Shown one piece after another: positions 50,654-59,956 of a DNA stretch of 64,000 bases (its first letter is position 1; each line of letters begins with the position of its first letter). A model generated the notes under the pieces. It was not told the origin of the DNA. It saw only the letters and a program-made list of their open reading frames with translations, and made no database searches. This stretch comes from Rhizobium mayense (lineage in GTDB: Bacteria > Pseudomonadota > Alphaproteobacteria > Rhizobiales > Rhizobiaceae), in assembly GCF_030272705.1 (NCBI RefSeq), contig NZ_JARFYM010000012.1, positions 62,001 through 126,000 on the forward strand, read 5' to 3'. Position numbers and translations under genes: made by a program.

Positions 50654-51415
50654 TCAGTAGGTCTTGAAGGATGCGATGGAACGAGTGATCAGGCGATCGA
50701 TGTCGCTCGGATTGTCATGCTCGAGCACATAGTGCTTGGCCTTGGTGCCGGCGAGCGTCTTCATCAACTTCGGCCACGGAACGGTGCCGTGACCGAGGTC
50801 GGCCCAGCCGTCTTCGTTCTTGTTCTCGCCTGCCGGTGCGATGTCCTTGACGTGGACGGCCGAGATGCGCGGGCCGAGCTTCTCGATCCAGGCGAAGGGA
50901 TCGGCGCCACCGCGGATGACCCAGGCGATATCAGCTTCCCAGGAAATATCCGGAGCCCCTTCGAAGATCTGCTCGATCGGCAGTGAGCCATCGGCCTGCT
51001 TCACGAATTCGAAGTCGTGGTTATGCCAGCCGAACTCGAAGCCGGCATCCTTGTACGGTTTTGCCATCTCGTGCAGGCGCTTGCCAAAAGCGAGCCAGCC
51101 GGCGGCATCCGTCGGACGCTGATCGGCGGCAAGATGCGGCGCATAGATCGAATCCATGCCGAGGACTTTTCCGATCGTCAGCGACTTCTCGACCTGACCG
51201 TCAAGGAAATCTGGGCTGAAATGGCCGCTCGCCATCGTCAGGCCGTTCTTGTCCAGTTCAGCGCGCAGGTTCTTCAGGCCAGCTTCGTCTAGATCGGCAT
51301 AGATGCCGCCAAAACCTTCGACTTCCGAATAGCCGGCCTTGCCGAGTTTCACGAAGATATCCGAATAAGGCTGAAAATTGCGGGCGCTATAAAGCTGGAA
51401 TCCCAGTTTCGTCAT
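50654..51415 (-). CDS. Sugar phosphate isomerase/epimerase (xylose isomerase-like TIM barrel)
   Basis: The 253-residue protein has the AP-endonuclease-2-like TIM barrel fold: GFQLYSARNFQPYSDIF at the start, then GFEFGWHNHDFEF with metal-binding histidines, DISWEADIAWVIRGG, and VHVKDIAP with the next metal ligand, ending GHGTVPWPKLMKTL. These enzymes epimerise or dehydrate sugars and keto-sugars. The ATG at 51415 has GGAGGAAA upstream. It lies 10 bases before the dehydrogenase gene; such pairs with Gfo/Idh/MocA dehydrogenases are common in sugar catabolic clusters. Confidence 0.85.
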   Translation of the reverse strand: MTKLGFQLYSARNFQPYSDIFVKLGKAGYSEVEGFGGIYADLDEAGLKNLRAELDKNGLTMASGHFSPDFLDGQVEKSLTIGKVLGMDSIYAPHLAADQRPTDAAGWLAFGKRLHEMAKPYKDAGFEFGWHNHDFEFVKQADGSLPIEQIFEGAPDISWEADIAWVIRGGADPFAWIEKLGPRISAVHVKDIAPAGENKNEDGWADLGHGTVPWPKLMKTLAGTKAKHYVLEHDNPSDIDRLITRSIASFKTY

Positions 51416-51497
51416 CGATATTTCCTCCAATGGCCTCGCGGCCTCCTGTCATGGGCCTGCGGCCCGTCAATCGCCACCGAAAGGCGGCCGGATACCC

Positions 51498-53960
51498 TCA
51501 GTCCACCGATTGGCTGGACTGCAAGTCGTAGAAACGGAAGTCCGGGACGCTCCCGGCAATCGGTTTGGCCGGTGTAAAGACGATACGGCGGCTTTCGCCG
51601 GCGGCGAGGTCGAAGGCGTTGTCGGAATAACGCCCTTCCGTCTCGCTCTCGATCATCACGAACAGCGCCAATCCCTTTGCGGTGACGGTGAGTTCCACCG
51701 TGCCGTTCTCCTCGATCTCCTCCCGCTGCACCGTAAGGCCTGCGGGCTGAAGCTCCAAGGCCTTATATGTGCCGTGGACATAGTGCCCCTCGCCGCCCAT
51801 TCCGTTCGATGCGGTGAAATGCCACGCCAACAGACAATCGGCCGGCACTTGAGAGGCGTCGATCGACAGCGCAGTGACGGCTGAATCCGGCGTGCAGACC
51901 GCATGGGCCGCCGTCAGCGGCACACGCTCGCCGTCGAGCTTCAGCAGCGATACGGCAACATCGACGGTGACGTCCGCATTGGTGTCGTTGACCAGCGAGA
52001 AGCGGATGGTCTTGTTGTCCTCGGAGGGGATGGCCGCGACCGAAACCGGCTGGAAGAAGCGGCGCACCAGATAGTGCATCGCCTTCCAGCGCCCGCCGTA
52101 ATCGAGGCTCGACCAGGATGCCACCGGCCAGGTATCGTTGAGTTGCCAATAGATGGTGCCCATGCAATGCGGCTTGAGCGACCGCCAATATTCGACGGCA
52201 GTCTTGATGGCGAGCCCCTGCTGCACCTGGCTCAGATAGACGAAATTCGGGAAATCCTTGGGGAAGCGGAAATAACGGAACATCGTGCCGGCGATGCGCT
52301 CGTTGCCGCCGGCGTTCTTCTGATGTAGTTCCATGACCGGCGACGCGATATTCATGTCCTTGGCATCGGCATAGGTCTTGATGACTGGAAGCGACGTATA
52401 GGACTGGAAGCCGAACTCCGAGCAGAAGCGCGGACGCACGGAACGATAATTGTCGAAGGACTTGTTCTCGTGCCAAACCGACCAGTAGTGCATGTCGCCG
52501 GAGCCATCGGCATGCCAGGCATCGCCGAAATTGAGATAGCCCGACGCCGGGCTCGACGGCCACCAGATTGCATCAGGTGCCGCCTTCTTCATCGCCTGCT
52601 CGATCGTCCGGTTGAGGCGATCGTACGAAACGAGATAGCGATCGCGGTCATTGCGGGATTCTTCGAACCAGGTGAGAGCCCCCACCAGTTCGTTGTCTCC
52701 GCACCAGAGCACGATCGCGGGATGCGTCGCCAGCCGCCGAACCTGATAGCCGACTTCGGCCTCGACATTCTCGAGAAAATCACCGGTTGAGGGATAGAGG
52801 TTGCAGGCGAACATGAAGTCCTGCCAGATCATCAGGCCCAGGCGGTCGCAGATGTCGTAGAACCAGTCCTGTTCGTAAAAGCCGCCGCCCCAGATGCGGA
52901 TGATGTTCATGTTCGCCGCGGCGGCTGATTGCAGCAGATCCTCGGTCAAGGCAGGGCTTGAACGTGAAAACAGCGCATCCGCCGGGATCCAGTTGGCACC
53001 GCGGGCGAATATCTCGCGTCCGTTGACCTTGACTGCAAAACGGCCGCCCGCTTCGTCCTCGTCGGTTATCAGTTCGACGGTGCGCAGTCCGATCTGCCGT
53101 GTCACTGTCTCGGAATTAGTCTCGACGGAGAGCCCATAAAGCGCTTGCTCGCCACTGCCGGCCGGCCACCAGAGCTTCGGCTTGTCGACATGGAAAACAT
53201 GCGTCACTGACGTCTCGCCGGCGTTGACGCCGACATCGAGCCGCAGGCGCTCGTCGTCGAGTTGGAAATAGACCTGAGCGACACCGACGCCCTTCGCATG
53301 TAGTGCGACAGTCACCTGGAGATCGACGGAGCCGTCGGCGTTGTGAAGCTGGCGAGTGACCACATTCTCGATGCGGGCGGTTTCGAGTTTCTTCAGCGCA
53401 ATCGTGCCGTAGAGCCCGAGTGGCGCGACGGCGATGTTCCAGTCCCAGCCGAAATGGCACTGCGGCTTGCGCAGCATGTTGCCGTTCGGGATCGGCGAAT
53501 TGGCGGTGCTGTAGGGAATATAGAATGGCTGCTTTGCCTGAAGTTCGGCGCCCGCCCTGATGCTGGAATGCAGTACGATGCGGATGGTATTCTCGCCGGC
53601 CTTCAAAGCCTTGGTGACATCCGGCCGATAGCGCTGAAAACAATTGTTGCCTTCGAGCACGAGCGTGTCGTTGACATAGACGCTCGCCACCGTGTCGAGG
53701 TAGTCGATATCGAGATACCAGTCGCCGCTTGCATCATCGAGATTGAAGCTGCGCTCGATTTGCCAATCCTGCTTTGCGACCCACTGGACGATCTCTTCGT
53801 TTCGGCCGAAATAGGGATCCGCAATGACGTTTCCTGCATGAAGCGCGGTGTGGACATCGCCCGGCACGGGCATGGAAAGAGAATGATCGCTGTCCGGCGA
53901 AGTAAGCCGCCACTGACCAGCCAGATCGACTGAAATATTGCCATTGAATGAAGACGACAT
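51498..53960 (-). CDS. GH2 family beta-mannosidase
   Basis: The 820-residue intracellular enzyme releases mannose from beta-mannosides. It begins with the jelly-roll domain (WRLTSPDSDHSLSMPVPGDVHTALHAG), then the immunoglobulin-like domain and the catalytic barrel. NIIRIWGGGFYEQDWFYDICDRLGLMIWQDFMFAC is spread over the strand region; the acid/base glutamate is in LWCGDNELVG and the nucleophile in RFCSEFGFQSY. These are the GH2 mannosidase motifs (beta-galactosidases differ). There is no signal peptide. The ATG at 53960 has GGGAGG upstream. It follows the transporter ATPase gene by 56 bases, suggesting that mannosides are the imported substrate. Confidence 0.92.
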   Translation of the reverse strand: MSSSFNGNISVDLAGQWRLTSPDSDHSLSMPVPGDVHTALHAGNVIADPYFGRNEEIVQWVAKQDWQIERSFNLDDASGDWYLDIDYLDTVASVYVNDTLVLEGNNCFQRYRPDVTKALKAGENTIRIVLHSSIRAGAELQAKQPFYIPYSTANSPIPNGNMLRKPQCHFGWDWNIAVAPLGLYGTIALKKLETARIENVVTRQLHNADGSVDLQVTVALHAKGVGVAQVYFQLDDERLRLDVGVNAGETSVTHVFHVDKPKLWWPAGSGEQALYGLSVETNSETVTRQIGLRTVELITDEDEAGGRFAVKVNGREIFARGANWIPADALFSRSSPALTEDLLQSAAAANMNIIRIWGGGFYEQDWFYDICDRLGLMIWQDFMFACNLYPSTGDFLENVEAEVGYQVRRLATHPAIVLWCGDNELVGALTWFEESRNDRDRYLVSYDRLNRTIEQAMKKAAPDAIWWPSSPASGYLNFGDAWHADGSGDMHYWSVWHENKSFDNYRSVRPRFCSEFGFQSYTSLPVIKTYADAKDMNIASPVMELHQKNAGGNERIAGTMFRYFRFPKDFPNFVYLSQVQQGLAIKTAVEYWRSLKPHCMGTIYWQLNDTWPVASWSSLDYGGRWKAMHYLVRRFFQPVSVAAIPSEDNKTIRFSLVNDTNADVTVDVAVSLLKLDGERVPLTAAHAVCTPDSAVTALSIDASQVPADCLLAWHFTASNGMGGEGHYVHGTYKALELQPAGLTVQREEIEENGTVELTVTAKGLALFVMIESETEGRYSDNAFDLAAGESRRIVFTPAKPIAGSVPDFRFYDLQSSQSVD

Positions 53961-54016
53961 CGGACCTCCCGCACCGCTGCAAAATGGAGGCGACAGAGTC
54001 ACCTCCATTCATATGA

Positions 54017-55108
54017 TCATATTCTGAGTTCTGTTTGCGCGTCAAAGAGCGAAGCGAGCGACATATCGAATCCGAGCTTCACGGGCGTACCCGCGCTGAA
54101 ACGCCGCGCCCCATTGATGCGCACCGACATGATGTGACCGGCATGCTTGAGCCAAAGCAGGTTGTCGGCGCCCATCGGCTCTTCGATATCCACCGTCGCA
54201 TTGTGCACTTCCGTCCCGGGACCTAGATCCTCGTTCACCTTGATGTGCTCGGGCCGGACTCCGAGAATGACCTTGCGGCCTGGTTCCAGCCGCGCGCCGG
54301 CATTATAGCCATCGAGCGAGAAAATCACATCGTTGGCGGCGAACGCTACTTTGCCCTCGCGGTTCACCAGCTCGCCATGCAGGAAATTCATCGACGGCGA
54401 GCCGATGAAGCCGGCAACGAAGAGATTGCGCGGCGCATTGTAGATCGTCGTCGGATCGTCGAGCTGCTGGATGATGCCGTTCTTCATGATGGCGATGCGG
54501 TCGGCGAGCGTCAGTGCCTCGATCTGATCGTGGGTCACGTAGATCATTGTGTTCTTCAGCGACTGGTGCAGCCGCTTGATTTCGACGCGCAGTTCCGACC
54601 GCAGCTTGGCATCGAGATTCGACAGCGGCTCGTCGAACAGGAATACGTCGACGTCACGCACCAGCGCACGGCCGATCGCCACGCGCTGGCGCTGGCCCCC
54701 GGAAAGCTCGGCCGGCTTACGCTTCAGCAACGGCTGGATCTGCAGGATCTCGGCCGCCCGCGCAATGCGCTTGTCGATCTCCGCCTGCGGCAGCTTGGCG
54801 ACGCGTAGCCCGAAGGACAAGTTCTTTTCGACCGTCATTTGCGGATAGAGCGCATAGGACTGGAACACCATGCCGATGCCGCGGTCCTTGGGCTCTTCCC
54901 AAGTAACATTCTTGCCCTTGATGAAGATCTTCCCTTCGGTGATGTCGAGCAGGCCGGCGATGCAATTGAGCAATGTCGACTTGCCGCAGCCGGAAGAGCC
55001 GAGCAGCACGAGGAATTCGCCGTCGTTGATTTCAAGGTTCAGGTTCTTCAGAACGGTGACCGAGCCGAAATCGAGCGACAGGTCTTTGATGGAAACGCTG
55101 CTGGTCAT
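54017..55108 (-). CDS. Sugar ABC transporter ATP-binding protein (MalK/UgpC type)
   Basis: The 363-residue ATPase powers carbohydrate import. Walker A is GSSGCGKSTLLN, the Q-loop FQSYALYPQMTV, the signature LSGGQRQRVAIGRAL, Walker B VDVFLFDEPLSNLD and the switch histidine in VTHDQIEAL. The carboxy-terminal TOBE/OB domain (about 240-363) is that of MalK-type regulatory ATPases, ending LGFDMSLASLFDAQTELRI. The ATG at 55108 starts three bases after the permease stop. It completes a four-gene CUT1 transporter. Confidence 0.94.
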   Translation of the reverse strand: MTSSVSIKDLSLDFGSVTVLKNLNLEINDGEFLVLLGSSGCGKSTLLNCIAGLLDITEGKIFIKGKNVTWEEPKDRGIGMVFQSYALYPQMTVEKNLSFGLRVAKLPQAEIDKRIARAAEILQIQPLLKRKPAELSGGQRQRVAIGRALVRDVDVFLFDEPLSNLDAKLRSELRVEIKRLHQSLKNTMIYVTHDQIEALTLADRIAIMKNGIIQQLDDPTTIYNAPRNLFVAGFIGSPSMNFLHGELVNREGKVAFAANDVIFSLDGYNAGARLEPGRKVILGVRPEHIKVNEDLGPGTEVHNATVDIEEPMGADNLLWLKHAGHIMSVRINGARRFSAGTPVKLGFDMSLASLFDAQTELRI

Positions 55109-55111
55109 GAA

Positions 55112-56053
55112 TCACCCCTTCACTGCGCCGGCGGCGATGCCGCGAACGAAAAGCCGGCCGGAGACGAAATAGACAACCAATGGCACAAGACCCGTGAGGA
55201 TCGTTGCCGCCATGTTGACGTTGTATTCCTTCACGCCCTGGACAGAATTGACGATATTGTTGAGTTGCACAGTCATCGGGTAATACTCCGGCCTGGTGAA
55301 GACTACGCCGAACAGGAAGTCGTTCCAGATACCCGTAATCTGCAGGATCATCGCGACGACGAAGATCGGCAGCGACATGGGCAGCATGATGCGCAGGAAG
55401 ATCTGCCAGAAACCCGCGCCGTCGATGCGCGCAGCCTTGAAAAGCTCTACGGGCAGCGATGCGAAATAATTGCGGAACAGCAAGGTCAGGATCGGCATAC
55501 CGAAGATGCAATGCACCAGGATAAGTCCGGTGAGCGTGCCGTAAATGCCGATGTCGCGCAGGACGATAACGATCGGATAGATCATCACCTGATAGGGGAT
55601 GAACGCGCCGATGATGAGGATCGCGAAGAAGAAATCCGCACCCTTGAACCGCCAGTTGGCAAGCGCATAGCCGTTGACCGAAGCGACTGCGATCGAGAAG
55701 ATCGTGGACGGCACGGTGATGCGGACGGAATTCCAGAACCCGCGGGAAAGACCGTCGCAATTGAGACCGGTGCAAGCCGATGCCCAGGCCTTCGCCCATG
55801 GTTCGAATGTGATCTCCAGCGGCGGCGAGAAGATGTTGCCGAGCCGGATTTCGGGCATTCCCTTCAGGGAGGTGACGATCATCACATAGAGCGGCAACAG
55901 ATAGTAGGCCGCGGCAACGAAGAGCGTGCCGTAGAGCATGATGTTACGGCCGGAAATAACGCGGCGCGGCTTGGCACCCTGCGGCTCCGACAGCTTCTTG
56001 CCAATCGAGGGGGCACCGCCGTTCGCATTCTTGAGCGTAAGATTGTCAGGCAC
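55112..56053 (-). CDS. Carbohydrate ABC transporter permease (MalG type)
   Basis: The inner-membrane permease of 313 residues has six helices (first about 35-60 from the start, MLYGTLFVAAAYYLLPLYVMIVTS) and the EAA loop ELFKAARIDGAGFWQIFLRIMLPM, which contacts the ATPase. The start is uncertain: a GTG at 56053 has GGAGG eight bases before it and overlaps the upstream permease by eight bases, while a TTG at 56071 lacks a site. MalG-type proteins act as the second permease in CUT1 systems. It sits between the first permease and the ATPase. Confidence 0.9.
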   Translation of the reverse strand: MPDNLTLKNANGGAPSIGKKLSEPQGAKPRRVISGRNIMLYGTLFVAAAYYLLPLYVMIVTSLKGMPEIRLGNIFSPPLEITFEPWAKAWASACTGLNCDGLSRGFWNSVRITVPSTIFSIAVASVNGYALANWRFKGADFFFAILIIGAFIPYQVMIYPIVIVLRDIGIYGTLTGLILVHCIFGMPILTLLFRNYFASLPVELFKAARIDGAGFWQIFLRIMLPMSLPIFVVAMILQITGIWNDFLFGVVFTRPEYYPMTVQLNNIVNSVQGVKEYNVNMAATILTGLVPLVVYFVSGRLFVRGIAAGAVKG

Positions 56054-56951
56054 GTTTACGCCCTCCGCCAAATTCCAGATAGGCCCAAGGGATGACGACG
56101 ATAGCGACCGTCACCAGCATCATGGTGGAGGCGGCAAACCCCTGACCGAGGTTCTGCGCCTGGAACATGTAGTCATAGACGTATTTCGCCGGGACCTCAG
56201 AAGCGATGCCGGGTCCACCGCTCGTTTGCGCGACGACGAGGTCATAGACCTTGACGATACCGCTAGCGATGATGACCAGCGTGGTAATGAAGACCGGGCG
56301 CATCATCGGAATGACGATGAACAGATAGGTCTTCCACATGGGGATCCCATCAACGCGCGCTGCTTTCCAGATATCTTCATCGATGCCGCGAAGACCGGCG
56401 AGCATCAAGCACATCACCAAGCCCGTTCCCTGCCAGAGAGCCGCGATCAGCACGCCGTAAATCACGATGCTCGGCGTATAGAGCGGATCGAAAGTGAAGG
56501 TCGTCCAGCCGAGCGAACGCACCACCGACTGAATGCCGAATTCGGGATTGAGCAGCCACTGCCACACGAGACCGGTGACGATGAAAGAAAGGGCGAAAGG
56601 ATAAAGGAAAATCGTGCGGAAGGTGTTTTCGAACCGGATCTTCTGGTCCATCAGCGCAGCCAGCACAAAGCCGATGACGAGACTGAAGATCATCGAAAAG
56701 ATGCCGTAAATGGCCAGATTTTCAATGGATACGATCCACCGAGGCGCCGCCCATAGGCGGTAGTACTGATCAAGTCCTACGAAGCTGAGGCGTGGCAGCA
56801 GCTTCGAATTGGTGAAGGAATAAACGACCGTCCAGATCGTGCCGCCCAAAAAGATGACGACAGCCGTAAGGATCATCGGAATGGATGCAATCTTCGAATT
56901 CAGATTGCGCAGAAATTGATTTGGCCGGCCGGCTTTCGCGTGACCCGTCAT
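56046..56951 (-). CDS. Carbohydrate ABC transporter permease (MalF type)
   Basis: The 301-residue permease has six predicted helices (first ILTAVVIFLGGTIWTVVYSF) and an EAA loop DIWKAARVDGIPMWKTYLFIVIPMM. The PTGN-like region GTGLVMCLMLAGLRGIDED precedes it. AGGAGG stands just before the ATG at 56951, a very strong site. It follows the binding-protein gene after a gap of 215 bases that contains a stem-loop. Together with the downstream permease it forms the membrane channel. Confidence 0.92.
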   Translation of the reverse strand: MTGHAKAGRPNQFLRNLNSKIASIPMILTAVVIFLGGTIWTVVYSFTNSKLLPRLSFVGLDQYYRLWAAPRWIVSIENLAIYGIFSMIFSLVIGFVLAALMDQKIRFENTFRTIFLYPFALSFIVTGLVWQWLLNPEFGIQSVVRSLGWTTFTFDPLYTPSIVIYGVLIAALWQGTGLVMCLMLAGLRGIDEDIWKAARVDGIPMWKTYLFIVIPMMRPVFITTLVIIASGIVKVYDLVVAQTSGGPGIASEVPAKYVYDYMFQAQNLGQGFAASTMMLVTVAIVVIPWAYLEFGGGRKRA

Positions 56952-57120
56952 TGTACCTCCTTCTGAAGCGCGGCTGCTTCGGTGATCAGGAACCGGATCA
57001 ACGGCCGCAGTTCCTGTCGCTCGGTCCTTGTCCGCGGTCGAACATCACATTCCTGCAGGTTCGCCGCCTCTAAGGGCGCTGTAGTTAGCCGGATCACAAG
57101 ATGTATCCCGGCCATGAGAC

Positions 57121-57140
57121 CGGACCCGCAATGGGGTCCG
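57121..57140. other. Intercistronic stem-loop after the binding-protein gene
   Basis: CGGACCC and GGGTCCG form a 7 bp stem with a six-base loop in the 215-base gap between the solute-binding protein and permease genes, 26 bases after the binding-protein stop. There is no T-tract, so it probably protects the upstream message or causes partial termination, which would give more binding protein than permease. The rest of the gap shows nothing I can name. Confidence 0.5.
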
Positions 57141-57166
57141 ATATCACGACAGCGAGACGATTGAGA

Positions 57167-58402
57167 TCAATCAGCCGCGGCGATGATGCCGACGAAGCGC
57201 TTCTGTGCCGCTTCCGGCGTCATCGAAGGATTGGCGAAGAATTCGGAGAACAGGTCCTCCTTTTGCTTCTGGCTGTCGGCAGAAAGAAGCTGGTCTGTCC
57301 CCTCGATCACGTTACCCTTCTTCAGGATCTCCAGGCCCTTCTTCATGCAGTCGTTGGCGGAGCTGAGGTCCACGTCGCCACGCACTGGCAGCGAGCCCTT
57401 CTTCAGATTGAAGGCAATCTGAGTCTTCGGATCGAGAATCGTCTTCGCAAGAGCTTCCTGAGCCTTCGACTTCGCCTCATCTTTCAGCAGCGGGAAGTAG
57501 AAAGCGTCACCGCCAGTCGAGATGACTTCGTTGACACCGAGACCCGGAAGGCAGGTGTAGTCCGTGCCGGCTTTCTGGCCTGCCAAGGCGAATTCGCCCT
57601 GTGCCCAGTCGCCCATGATCTGGCCGCCGGCCTTGCCGGTGATGACCAGGTTGGTCGCTTGGTTCCAATCCTGAACGTTAGAGCCCTTGGACATCCTGCG
57701 GGCATCGTCGGCAGCCTTGAAGACCTTCGCGATTTCCGGTCCGGCGGCCACTTTCGCATCCTTCTCGGCAAAAACTTTCTGGAAGGTGTCCTTGCCGGCG
57801 ATGGCGACCATCAAGACGTCAAAGGCGCCCGCCGCCTGCCACGGCTGACCACCGACAGCGAGCGGAACGATGCCGGCCTTCTCCAGCGCGGGAGCGGCGG
57901 CGACGAACTCATCCCAATTCTTCGGAACCTCGACGCCGGCCTTCTTGAAGGCGGCATTCGAGAGCCAAAGCCACTGCCAGGAATGGATATTGACCGGGGC
58001 GCAATAGATCTTGCCGTCGATCGTGCAGGAATCGAGCAGGCTGGACGGGCGAATGATGTCCTTCCAATGCTCTTGCGTGGCGACATCGGTCAGGTCACGC
58101 ATGAGACCGGCCTGCACGAGCTCCTCGGCCTGACGGCCATGGTTGAACTGGGTAGCGCCCATGGGATCACCACCGGTAATGCGGCTGACCATGATCGGAC
58201 GCGCAGTACCGCCCGAGCCGGCGATCGCACCATCGACCCAGTGATTACCGGTTGCGTCGAACGCCTTTGCCAATTCGGCCACTGCGGCTGCTTCACTACC
58301 GGACGTCCACCAATGGGTTACCTCCAGGTCAGTTGCCTTGGCCGCACCAAGTGGCAGCACGACGGAAGCAGCCAGCGCAGCAGCCATCAAACGAATATTC
58401 AT
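57167..58402 (-). CDS. Sugar ABC transporter solute-binding protein
   Basis: The 411-residue periplasmic protein has a signal peptide (MNIRLMAAALAASVVLPLGAAKA) and the family 1 (CUT1) fold, starting TDLEVTHWWTSGSEAAAVAELAKAFDATG across the first strand. The pattern WQWLWLSNAAFKKAGVEVPKNWDE is the hinge region, and GGDAFYFPLLKDE comes late. It resembles the glucose/mannose-type binding proteins of rhizobia more than MalE. The ATG at 58402 has GGGAGGAAA upstream. It is the first gene of the sugar block, so its promoter lies in the 460 bp divergent region. Confidence 0.92.
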   Translation of the reverse strand: MNIRLMAAALAASVVLPLGAAKATDLEVTHWWTSGSEAAAVAELAKAFDATGNHWVDGAIAGSGGTARPIMVSRITGGDPMGATQFNHGRQAEELVQAGLMRDLTDVATQEHWKDIIRPSSLLDSCTIDGKIYCAPVNIHSWQWLWLSNAAFKKAGVEVPKNWDEFVAAAPALEKAGIVPLAVGGQPWQAAGAFDVLMVAIAGKDTFQKVFAEKDAKVAAGPEIAKVFKAADDARRMSKGSNVQDWNQATNLVITGKAGGQIMGDWAQGEFALAGQKAGTDYTCLPGLGVNEVISTGGDAFYFPLLKDEAKSKAQEALAKTILDPKTQIAFNLKKGSLPVRGDVDLSSANDCMKKGLEILKKGNVIEGTDQLLSADSQKQKEDLFSEFFANPSMTPEAAQKRFVGIIAAAD

Positions 58403-58862
58403 GAGATTTCCTCCCTCACTGAAACGTTGCCGTAAAAACGTAGTCGAATCATTTTCGGCGCGCAACCGCCTGCTCGCGAAATTTTTCTCAGTGCACGATA
58501 AAACAACTTTCGATTACATTTATTTCTCCGAATAATGCAATGCGGATAACGGTTCATGGCCCTCCTTCGCGGCAGCAATATAGTGATATATTATTGATAT
58601 AAAATCATTATTCAGGAAATATGCCCTCGCGCTCATCGAACCGCGTGTAGTTTTTGCAAATAGTTTCTTCGAGCCCTGTGAATTCAACTCCTGGGTATCA
58701 CCGCTCCAATAGCGTCAGAAAAAACGCTCGACTTTTTTACTGTATCGTTGCAGTTTTCCGAGACTACGGGCGTGATCAGATTTGCGCATATGCTTGCGGC
58801 GCCGCTGCAGGCAATATAAGCAGATTGGTCGCGGGAGGCGGCCGGGAGGCAGCATTTACGAA
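58403..58862. other. Divergent control region of the sugar operon and lacI-type gene
   Basis: These 460 bases contain no gene. The middle (58570-58620) is very AT-rich, with two direct repeats of TTGATAT-like sequence. TGAAACGTTGCC at 58420-58431 has a central AACGTT and looks like half of a LacI-family operator, in the 5' untranslated part of the binding-protein gene. I could not define promoters with confidence. Confidence 0.35.
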
Positions 58863-59900
58863 ATGGACAGCAAGAAAGTTTCCGCCAGCGTTACGCAGCC
58901 CACGCAAGAGCGGCCAACGCTCAAGACGATCGCCTTCATGACGGGACTCGGAATAACCACCGTTTCACGAGCCTTGAAGGATGCCCCGGATATTGGCGCC
59001 GAGACCAAGGAGCGGGTGCGCATGGTTGCCCGTCAATTGGGCTATCAGCCGAACCGAGCCGGTGTGCGCCTGAGAACCGGCAAGACCAACGTCATTTCCC
59101 TCGTGCTCAGCATCGATGAGGAAATTATGGGCTTTACCAGCCAAATGGTCTTCGGCATTTCCGAAGTGCTCGCCGATACGCAGTACCATCTCGTCGTGAC
59201 CCCGCATTCGCATAGCAAGGACCCGATGGTGCCGGTGCGCTATATCCTCGACACTGGATCGGCGGATGGCGTCATCATATCGCGTACCGAGCCAGACGAT
59301 CCGCGCGTCCAACTCATGCATGACCGTGGCCTGCCCTTTGCCACGCACGGGCGCACGGATATGGGCATCGTCCATCCCTTCCACGACTTCGACAACGAGG
59401 CTTTTGCGCGCGAAGCCGTGCATGCGCTGGTCGCCAAGGGTCGCCGGCGCATCGCGCTGTTGCAGCCGCCAAGCAAACTCTCCTTCTATTCGCATACACG
59501 TATCGGCTTCCAGACCGGGCTGCATGATTATGGCGCCGAGGAAATCCCGCTGCGCACCAATATCGACGCGCCGCTCACCGATATCAGGGATATGGTCGAA
59601 GCGCTGATGCGCTCGCCGCATGCACCGGATGGCATCGTGTGTTCAAGCGGTGGCGGCGCCATAGCAGTCAATGCCGGCATCGAGGCGGCCGGCTTCCGGC
59701 TCGGCCACGATATCGACTTGGTGGCGAAGCAATCGACCCACGTCCTGAACTGGATCCGCCCTGAAATCATTACGATCTATGAGGACGTACGCCATGCCGG
59801 CCGAGAACTGGCCAAGGCGGTAATTGCCCGCATCGACGGCGTGGAACCTGAACTGCTGCAGGGCCTCAGCATGCCCGTCTGGCCGAAGAACGCGCCATAA
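58863..59900 (+). CDS. LacI family transcriptional regulator
   Basis: The 346-residue regulator has an amino-terminal helix-turn-helix (LKTIAFMTGLGITTVSRALKD, then ERVRMVARQLGYQPNRAGVRLRTGKTNVI in the hinge) and a periplasmic-binding-protein-like effector domain (GFTSQMVFGISEVLADTQYH at its start). It is divergent from the ABC transporter operon, so it most likely represses that operon until a mannoside, xyloside or product binds. The ATG at 58863 has GGGAGG upstream, somewhat far. The order TLKTIA at the start and the RLRTGKTN hinge recall AglR-type regulators of rhizobia. Confidence 0.88.
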   Translation: MDSKKVSASVTQPTQERPTLKTIAFMTGLGITTVSRALKDAPDIGAETKERVRMVARQLGYQPNRAGVRLRTGKTNVISLVLSIDEEIMGFTSQMVFGISEVLADTQYHLVVTPHSHSKDPMVPVRYILDTGSADGVIISRTEPDDPRVQLMHDRGLPFATHGRTDMGIVHPFHDFDNEAFAREAVHALVAKGRRRIALLQPPSKLSFYSHTRIGFQTGLHDYGAEEIPLRTNIDAPLTDIRDMVEALMRSPHAPDGIVCSSGGGAIAVNAGIEAAGFRLGHDIDLVAKQSTHVLNWIRPEIITIYEDVRHAGRELAKAVIARIDGVEPELLQGLSMPVWPKNAP

Positions 59901-59902
59901 AG

Positions 59903-59928
59903 AAAAACCCGCCGGATTAGCCGGCGGG
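59903..59928 (-). terminator. Terminator of gnd and of the lacI-type gene
   Basis: CCCGCCGG and CCGGCGGG (59908-59915 with 59921-59928) form an 8 bp stem, followed on the minus strand by TTTTT (59907-59903). On the plus strand CCTCGTTTT follows. It lies between the convergent stops of both genes. Confidence 0.82.
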
Positions 59929-59956
59929 CCTCGTTTTCCAAGAAGCGGTTGGAAGG

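Noticed and set aside
54839..56095. 418-codon plus-strand frame opposite the ABC transporter genes
   Set aside because: Highly charged composition with no motif; the transporter genes on the other strand are certain.
58420..58431. LacI operator TGAAACGTTGCC
   Set aside because: Only the left half fits a palindromic operator; I keep it as a remark in the control region and not as a site.
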